64,000 nt of DNA, from NCBI RefSeq assembly GCF_003674095.1, contig NZ_RDBF01000001.1:124001-188000 (forward strand), given 5' to 3'. Below are positions 59,121 through 64,000 of this stretch, one piece after another. The notes below the pieces were generated by a model. The model was not told the DNA's origin. It did no database searches and worked only from the letters and a program-made list of their open reading frames with translations. Each line of letters begins with the position of its first letter. The stretch's first letter is position 1. The position numbers and the translations under genes were made by a program. The stretch is from Aeromicrobium phragmitis (GTDB taxonomy: Bacteria > Actinomycetota > Actinomycetes > Propionibacteriales > Nocardioidaceae).

Positions 59121-60434
59121 TCACACCTCCCCGACCAGGTAGTCGGCCCAACGGCTCCACAGGTTGCGGAAGTTGGTGTCGTTGACGTACGGCCGCACGA
59201 CGTGCCCCGGACCCGGGAAGTCCTTGTCGCGCTCGCTCTCCATCCCCATGATGTACGGGAAATCGACGTTCTTGACCATCGTCGAACCGGCCGCCCGGGT
59301 GACCTTCGTCCAGTTCTCGAAGTCGTCCTGCTCGAACGTCCCGGCCTGACCGAACGCCAGCGTGTAGGCGCGATACGCCTCGTCCTTGTACTCCTGCGAG
59401 GCGTCCTTGGGCACGAGGCACCAGGAGTACATCTCCATGCGCCCCGGGCCGACCGGGTGGTAGAGCCGCATCGTCACGAATCGCACCCCCGACTCACCGG
59501 GCACGAGGCTGAACGGTTGCATGAGGAACGAGAGGTTCGGGAACACCGTGCCGACCGCGGTCCGCACCTGCGAGAACACCTCGACCTGCTCGGGCGTGAA
59601 CGAGGCCTTCATCCGCTCGGCGAGATCGTCCGGGAACCCGCCGAACGGCGGGAAGTTCGGGCTGTGGCCGAGCCCGATCCCGTGCCCGAGGCCCGGGATG
59701 CTCGCCGCCCAGCCCTGGCTGTGCGTCGAACCCGACGACGGGAAGTACCCGAGGTTGAAGCCCCACTGGTGCGCCACCGGTGTGTGGTAGCCGTCGCCCG
59801 CGAAGTTCTCGGCGCAGATCTTCCAGTCGGTCTCGGCGACCCAGTGATCCGGCGGCCCGTGGACCTCGCTGCCCTCTCCACCCTGCTTGAGGTAGAAGTC
59901 CAGGTAGAACTGGAACCCGCCGAGGTACTCCTCGAGCGACGGCGCGTCCGGGTCGAGACACCCGAACACGAGACCGGCGTAGGAGTCGACACGGACGTTG
60001 ACCAGGCCCCATTCCTTGCGCTTCAGTCGCCCTTCGTAGCCCTCCTTCATGTAGGGGACGCCGATCAACTCACCGGAGTTCTTGTACGTCCAGCCGTGGT
60101 ACGAGCAACGGAAGTGTGAGGCGTTGCCCATCTCGGACTTGCAGAGCATGTTGCCGCGGTGGCGGCACATGTTGAGGTTCGCCGAGATATCACCGTGCTC
60201 GGTTCGCGCCACGATGATGTTGTTGTTCCCGATGTACCGGGTGACGTAGTCGCCCGGCGCGGGAATCTCCGACTCGTGCGCCAGGAAGCACCAGGCTCGC
60301 GAGAACAGCCGATCCTGTTCCAGATCGTAGATCTGCTGATCATTGAAGGCGCGAGCCGGGAAGCGGCCCTCGCGGATGCCCTGACGGATGCCCTGGAGCT
60401 CGTCGTCCAGGGACCGGTCGACGCTGGAGGTCAT
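59121..60434 (-). CDS. Aromatic-ring-hydroxylating dioxygenase alpha subunit (Rieske)
   Basis: The 437-residue protein binds a Rieske [2Fe-2S] cluster through Cys90, His92, Cys110 and His113 (CRHRG; CSYHGW). It has the mononuclear iron site in ENFAGDGYHTPVAH, with His217 and His222 as ligands and Asp214 as the electron-bridging residue. It inserts both oxygen atoms of O2 to make a cis-dihydrodiol. Sequence features resemble PAH- and phthalate-type dioxygenases of actinobacteria; the substrate cannot be fixed. It is followed by the beta subunit at 3 nt. Confidence 0.95.
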   Translation of the reverse strand: MTSSVDRSLDDELQGIRQGIREGRFPARAFNDQQIYDLEQDRLFSRAWCFLAHESEIPAPGDYVTRYIGNNNIIVARTEHGDISANLNMCRHRGNMLCKSEMGNASHFRCSYHGWTYKNSGELIGVPYMKEGYEGRLKRKEWGLVNVRVDSYAGLVFGCLDPDAPSLEEYLGGFQFYLDFYLKQGGEGSEVHGPPDHWVAETDWKICAENFAGDGYHTPVAHQWGFNLGYFPSSGSTHSQGWAASIPGLGHGIGLGHSPNFPPFGGFPDDLAERMKASFTPEQVEVFSQVRTAVGTVFPNLSFLMQPFSLVPGESGVRFVTMRLYHPVGPGRMEMYSWCLVPKDASQEYKDEAYRAYTLAFGQAGTFEQDDFENWTKVTRAAGSTMVKNVDFPYIMGMESERDKDFPGPGHVVRPYVNDTNFRNLWSRWADYLVGEV

Positions 60435-60440
60435 CGTCCG

Positions 60441-61484
60441 TCACACCTTCGACGCCTGACGGCCGGCACGGACACCGAAACGCTGCTCGATCTCCTGCTG
60501 GATCTGCTGGTACCGGTCCACGTGCTCGATCGAGGTGCGCACGTGCTCCTCGGGGACGAGGTCCTCGGTGTAGGGCGGACGGCACGTGCCGACGTTGATG
60601 TAGCCGGCGTGATTCACACGGATCTTCTCCAGCGGCACGTTGTACTTCGCGAACTCCATGAAGTCCTGGCCGACGAGGAAGGGCTCGTGCGCCCAGCGCA
60701 GCCGCTCGGTCAGCCAGCGCGCATCGTCGAATCGTCCCTCCTGGAGCGCGTCGCGCAGCTCGAGCACCGGACCGGGGCCCATGGCGGTCGTCGAGGACCA
60801 CGCCATGCCGACGAGCTCCTCGCCGTACATCTCCCAGGCCGGGAACCAGTCGGTCTCGATCGGCATGAGCGGGAACTTCGTGCCCGTGTGCGCCATGTCG
60901 TTGTGGTACCGGAAGCCCACCGAGGCACCGCCCGCGTACTTGACCGCCACGACCTGGGGCAGGTCGACGAGGGTCTTGTAGACGCTGCGGGGGATGATGC
61001 CGCGGAACGCCGCCGTGTTGTCGTAGACCACGATTGCGAGTTCGGGCACGGCCTCGGCGACGTCGCGGTAGAACCGCTCCATCACGGGGGCGACCATCTC
61101 GCCCCACATCGGCCGGCCGAGGAGCGTGCCGGTGATCCCGAGATCGGCCAGGAACCGCATGCGCTCGACCGTGTCGCGGGTGTTGAGCGTCGTGGTGCCG
61201 ATGAACACCGGGAAGTCGGGGTCGACGTCGCGAACCGTCTCGGCGACGGTGCCGGCGAAGGCCTTCCACTCGTCCATGGTCAGCGACGCCATCTCGCCCA
61301 GCGTGCCGTTCAGCGCGATCGCGTCCACGCCGTCGGCGATCAGCGCTCGGATCATCCGCTCGCTCTCGGCGAGGTCGACGGTGTCGGTAGCGTCGACCCG
61401 CTCGGCTCCGGGCAGCGCCGGGGTGGGCGGGTAGGCCATCACTCCGCGCATGTCGCGACCGGTGACCTTGGGAAGCTTGCTCAT
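60441..61484 (-). CDS. Hydratase-aldolase, DapA/NAL superfamily
   Basis: The 347-residue protein is a DHDPS-like barrel. GTLGEMASLTMDEW holds the substrate-binding loop, Tyr154 (IVVYDNTAAF) is the proton relay and Lys182 (VVAVKYAGGAS) is the Schiff-base lysine. Length and context fit the hydratase-aldolases of PAH pathways (NahE, PhdG and PhdJ types), which split an arylidene-pyruvate into an aromatic aldehyde and pyruvate. It lies 6 nt upstream of the dioxygenase alpha gene. The substrate is inferred only by class. Confidence 0.85.
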   Translation of the reverse strand: MSKLPKVTGRDMRGVMAYPPTPALPGAERVDATDTVDLAESERMIRALIADGVDAIALNGTLGEMASLTMDEWKAFAGTVAETVRDVDPDFPVFIGTTTLNTRDTVERMRFLADLGITGTLLGRPMWGEMVAPVMERFYRDVAEAVPELAIVVYDNTAAFRGIIPRSVYKTLVDLPQVVAVKYAGGASVGFRYHNDMAHTGTKFPLMPIETDWFPAWEMYGEELVGMAWSSTTAMGPGPVLELRDALQEGRFDDARWLTERLRWAHEPFLVGQDFMEFAKYNVPLEKIRVNHAGYINVGTCRPPYTEDLVPEEHVRTSIEHVDRYQQIQQEIEQRFGVRAGRQASKV

Positions 61485-61516
61485 GGGTGCTCCTCGTTCC
61501 TTGATGTAGACGTTGT

Positions 61517-62359
61517 TCAGAGCCGGGCCGCCGCGACGGCGGTCCCGGTCAGCCAGGCGGGCACGGGCTCGTAGGCGAGCACCTCGAACGAGGTGCCGGC
61601 AGCGCCTGCCGCCACGAGCCACGTCCGGATCTCGTGGGCGCCGTTGCCGGCCTCGTCGATCTCGCGCTGGCTGTAGTCGGTGAGCCGGTCCGGGTCGCCG
61701 GACTCCAAGCGCTCGATGAAGTCCCGGTCGAAGTCGGTGTTGATCTCGCCGGACTCCGGCAGGCCGACCCAGTGGGACAGACCGCCGGTCGCGACGACCA
61801 CGACCCGCTGCGCGAAGGTCTGCGCCTCGACCGCACGACGGATCATCGCGCCGAAGTTGAAGCACCGACGCGGGGTCGGCCACGGCGGGTTGACGCCGTT
61901 GACGATGACCGGCACCAACGGGATACGCGACTCGGGGTCGAAGTGCTTGAAGGGGACGCAGAAGTTCTCGTCGAAGTCCAGGCCTCCCTCGACCAGGGCG
62001 GGATCGAACTCCGACTCCAGGGCGAAGGCGTACAGGTGGCGCCCGAGGTCCGCGTGCCCGGGGTACTGGTGCTGTTCGACGTTGAGGAAGGACGCCATCT
62101 CCTGGGTGACCGGCCCGAGGTACTCGTCACCCGCCGCGATCGCGAAAGCCGGGAGGTTGCCGAGGTGGAAGTTGGTGAAATGCTCCACCGAGACGGCGAT
62201 GATCGCGTCCGGCTGGAGCTCCTCGATCTGCCGTCGCACCTGCGCATAGGCCCCCTCGACGGCCTTCTGCTGCTCGGGCTCGGCCCGCTCGGGCCAACCG
62301 GTGATGCCCGGCGAGTGCGACGCGGCGAACGCTCCGACGATCTTCCCGGTATCAGCCAT
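61517..62359 (-). CDS. LigB-type extradiol dioxygenase catalytic subunit
   Basis: The 280-residue protein belongs to the type II (LigB) extradiol dioxygenases. Expected residues are in place: iron ligands His15 (ASHSPG), His60 (SVEHFTNF) and Glu243 (GAHEIRTW), and the catalytic base His196 (TGGLSHWVG). It cleaves a catechol ring next to the hydroxyls using Fe(II). It lies 2 nt from the LigA-type subunit gene, as in LigAB, CarBaBb and related two-subunit enzymes. This separates it from the one-subunit vicinal-oxygen-chelate enzymes usual in PAH clusters. Confidence 0.92.
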   Translation of the reverse strand: MADTGKIVGAFAASHSPGITGWPERAEPEQQKAVEGAYAQVRRQIEELQPDAIIAVSVEHFTNFHLGNLPAFAIAAGDEYLGPVTQEMASFLNVEQHQYPGHADLGRHLYAFALESEFDPALVEGGLDFDENFCVPFKHFDPESRIPLVPVIVNGVNPPWPTPRRCFNFGAMIRRAVEAQTFAQRVVVVATGGLSHWVGLPESGEINTDFDRDFIERLESGDPDRLTDYSQREIDEAGNGAHEIRTWLVAAGAAGTSFEVLAYEPVPAWLTGTAVAAARL

Positions 62360-62361
62360 CG

Positions 62362-62610
62362 TTATTTCTCCCCACGAATTCGGGCGTAGTATTCGGCGCG
62401 GTCGACTTCGAGTTGAATGGCGCAGAAATACAGCAGGTACGGATTGATTCCTTTTTCGTACATGGATTTGAAATCGAGCTGCTGCAGATGGTCACGGAAC
62501 TCGTCCTCGATCCCGTACTCGTCGAGGACCGCTCCCGAATCGCGCATGTATCGGTCCTTCACGGAGGGATCCCGGCGGATGTCCCAGAGCAATTTATGAA
62601 CGCTGTACAT
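62362..62610 (-). CDS. LigA-type extradiol dioxygenase small subunit
   Basis: The 82-residue helical protein (HKLLWDIRRDPSVKDRYM; GINPYLLYFCAIQLEVDRAEYY-type end) matches the LigA fold that caps the LigB active site. AAGGAGAGAGAGC precedes the ATG at 62610. It is separated by 2 nt from the LigB gene. Together they form the ring-cleavage enzyme of this operon. Confidence 0.87.
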   Translation of the reverse strand: MYSVHKLLWDIRRDPSVKDRYMRDSGAVLDEYGIEDEFRDHLQQLDFKSMYEKGINPYLLYFCAIQLEVDRAEYYARIRGEK

Positions 62611-62640
62611 CGCTGTGCTCTCTCTCCTTGCCCGAGGTCT

Positions 62641-62717
62641 CCCCCGTCCCCATGCGGACGATCTCGCAATTTCAATCTAGAACCGCTGGGGACGGGGGTC
62701 GTGACCCTTACGGGTCA
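62641..62717. promoter_or_regulatory. Two palindromes upstream of ligA-like gene
   Basis: CCCCCGTCCCC (62641-62651) and GGGGACGGGGG (62688-62698) are perfect 11-bp arms around an A/T-rich 36-nt centre. TGACCC, TTAC, GGGTCA (62702-62717) forms a second perfect hairpin. They lie between the hydrolase and ligA-like genes and could hold an internal promoter with operator, or a processing or attenuation structure. Confidence 0.45.
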
Positions 62718-62731
62718 ATTCGCTCGGGTGC

Positions 62732-63880
62732 TCAGATCTTGTGCGCGAACCAGTCGGTCAGGCGGGCGGTCGCGACCGAGAAGTAGTCGTAGCTGCAGTG
62801 CAGCGAACCGGCCTGGTCGTAGATGTCGACGGTGACGTCATCGGTGGTGAGCGCGTCCACGAAGCGCCGCGCACCGTTGATGTCCATGATGATGTCGTCC
62901 GTGCCGTGCATGACGTAGACGGGCACGTCGATCTTGTCGGCCACACCGTCGAGCGTGAACTTGGCGAGCTTCTCGCGGGCCTCGGCGTCGTCCGCCGATC
63001 CGCTCAGCCACTGCAGCTGCTCCTGAAGCGGCGGGTAGAACTCGTAGAAGTCGGTGAGGATGCTCCAGGTGCCGCACCAGGCGGCGACCGCCTTGACGCG
63101 CGGTTCGAAGGCCGCTGCTCGCGGTGCGTAGTACCCGCCGAAGCTCACGCCCGCGAGGCCGATGCGGTCGGCGTCGACGTCGTCGCGCTGCTCCAACACG
63201 TCCAGGACCGCCCGGACCGGCACTTCGTAGTCGGGCCGGCTGTAGAGCTGCTTGAAACGCAGGGAGCTGCCTCGGCCCGGGGTGTCGACCATGACGACAT
63301 TCATGCCGCGGTCAGGGAACTCCGAACCGCCGAGGAAGTACAGCTCCTCGGCCCACGAGTCGGCGCCACCGAGGAACAGCACCGTCGGGCGCCGCGCACC
63401 CGACCCGTCGGGACGCACGATGTAGCCCTCCATCGTGGTGCCCTCGAACGGGACCTCGATCTGCTCGATGCGCCCGTCGGTGAGAGCGGCGGCGCGGCGG
63501 AAGTTCTCGCGACCGGCGTTGTAGGCCTCGTTGCGCCGAGGGTCCTGCGACCGGAGGAAGAACTCCGAGTGCCGGAAGTAGCTGCACGAGCGGAAGAGTG
63601 CGCGGCGGCCCGTGGTGATGTTGCCGTCGGCCAGGGCGGCCTCGCCCTGCGCCGCCACCTCGCGGGCGGTGCGCTGCCATTCGCGGTACCAGATCTCGCC
63701 GTCGGTGGTCTCCGTACCGATACGGGCGGCGGTCCGGCTGCACTCGAACAGGTCGGCGCCGCCGACCGCGACCTGGGCGAGGAGGCGCATCGTCTGGATC
63801 GACCAGTCCTCGTCCTGGGGGAAGAGCTCGATCGTCGAGAGGGCGTCGGCGTTGGTGGGTGTCTCGGTCGTCATGTCCAT
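62732..63880 (-). CDS. Alpha/beta hydrolase, 2,6-dihydroxypseudooxynicotine hydrolase-like
   Basis: The 382-residue protein has a helical N-terminal cap (about 20-140) and an alpha/beta hydrolase domain with VLFLGGADSW, nucleophile Ser246 (GVSFGGY), Asp in HGTDDIIM and His in GSLHCSYDY. Domain order fits the FrsA/DHPON-hydrolase group, some of which cut carbon-carbon bonds of ring-cleavage-like products. Its place upstream of ligAB-like genes suggests it hydrolyses the meta-cleavage product, which is inference. Confidence 0.8.
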   Translation of the reverse strand: MDMTTETPTNADALSTIELFPQDEDWSIQTMRLLAQVAVGGADLFECSRTAARIGTETTDGEIWYREWQRTAREVAAQGEAALADGNITTGRRALFRSCSYFRHSEFFLRSQDPRRNEAYNAGRENFRRAAALTDGRIEQIEVPFEGTTMEGYIVRPDGSGARRPTVLFLGGADSWAEELYFLGGSEFPDRGMNVVMVDTPGRGSSLRFKQLYSRPDYEVPVRAVLDVLEQRDDVDADRIGLAGVSFGGYYAPRAAAFEPRVKAVAAWCGTWSILTDFYEFYPPLQEQLQWLSGSADDAEAREKLAKFTLDGVADKIDVPVYVMHGTDDIIMDINGARRFVDALTTDDVTVDIYDQAGSLHCSYDYFSVATARLTDWFAHKI

Positions 63881-63898
63881 TTCTCCTTGGGTGGGTGG

Positions 63899-64000
63899 TC
63901 AAGCACAGGTGGCGAGGTCGGCGGCGGCCTCGGTCCACGACATGCCGTCGCGGATCGCGATCCGGCAGCGGGCGAGGCGCCGCGGCGCGTTGATGCACAG
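63899..64000 (-). CDS. Ferredoxin-reductase-like protein, C-terminal end only
   Basis: Only the last 33 codons are inside the window. The end (LCINAPRRLARCRIAIRDG, then MSWTEAAADL) resembles the Reductase_C end of the FAD oxidoreductase at 53844 (LCVNAARELAHHR). It is therefore likely a second ferredoxin reductase, first among the visible genes of the catabolic operon. It ends 18 nt before the hydrolase start. Confidence 0.6.
   Translation of the reverse strand: MCINAPRRLARCRIAIRDGMSWTEAAADLATCA

Overview
The window is chromosomal DNA from a high-GC actinobacterium (Actinomycetota). The evidence is: G/C-rich third codon positions nearly throughout; GTG starts and 4-nt start/stop overlaps; TetR, LuxR and DesK-type regulators; a TTGTCCACA-type DnaA box; an LPXTG surface protein; and a gene with -10 box spacing typical of leaderless actinobacterial transcripts. 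The genus cannot be fixed from the sequence. No rRNA, tRNA or CRISPR array was recognised.

Layout, left part. 1-7 kb: 5' part of a small alarmone synthetase, a TspO-like protein, a copper locus (two YcnI/DUF1775 proteins, a CopC-CopD fusion and a His-rich membrane protein) and a TetR-regulated FAD dehydrogenase. 7.1-7.9 kb: a lower-GC Phd/RelE-like toxin-antitoxin pair. 7.9-11.8 kb: a DesK-type two-component system divergent from an ABC exporter, with a palindrome between them. 12-13.6 kb: an SDR and a divergent TetR with two matching operators. 13.7-18.5 kb: a decayed transposon (in-frame transposase/ATPase fusion plus serine resolvase) and a PaaX-like/GNAT/hydrolase group, bounded by diverged direct repeats. 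18.5-22.3 kb: MHS transporter and acyl-CoA ligase under a TetR with a perfect 18-bp palindrome. 22.3-24.8 kb: an ABC exporter and a membrane protein.

Middle. 24.8-28.5 kb is an inserted EamA-MFS-LysR cassette. It lies between two perfect 82-bp copies of the 3' end of recQ and has altered the RecQ C-terminus. Then come recQ, an acyl-CoA synthetase, a LuxR regulator with a suspicious G8 tract, a large LPXTG protein with five DUF11 units, a frameshifted remnant, a methyltransferase, a LysE exporter, an MMPL transporter/TetR pair, a GlxA-like regulator, an Erm-type rRNA methyltransferase with an attenuator-like leader, a CDF/ArsR metal pair between two related palindromes, dnaB, a DnaA-box cluster and a MATE exporter preceded by an overlapping small ORF.

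Right part (48.8-64 kb) appears to be a catabolic region. It holds a TRAP transporter co-oriented with a ThDP enzyme, a carboxymuconolactone decarboxylase-like protein, a ferredoxin-reductase-like protein, a GAF-LuxR regulator and a CynX-type MFS transporter. A long minus-strand operon follows: a second reductase (cut by the window edge), an alpha/beta hydrolase, LigA/LigB-type extradiol dioxygenase, hydratase-aldolase, Rieske dioxygenase alpha and beta, a 91-aa coupled protein and a dihydrodiol dehydrogenase. Together these could take an aromatic acid or biaryl compound through dihydroxylation, rearomatisation, meta-cleavage and side-chain release. The substrate is not determined by the sequence, and no ferredoxin gene is visible.
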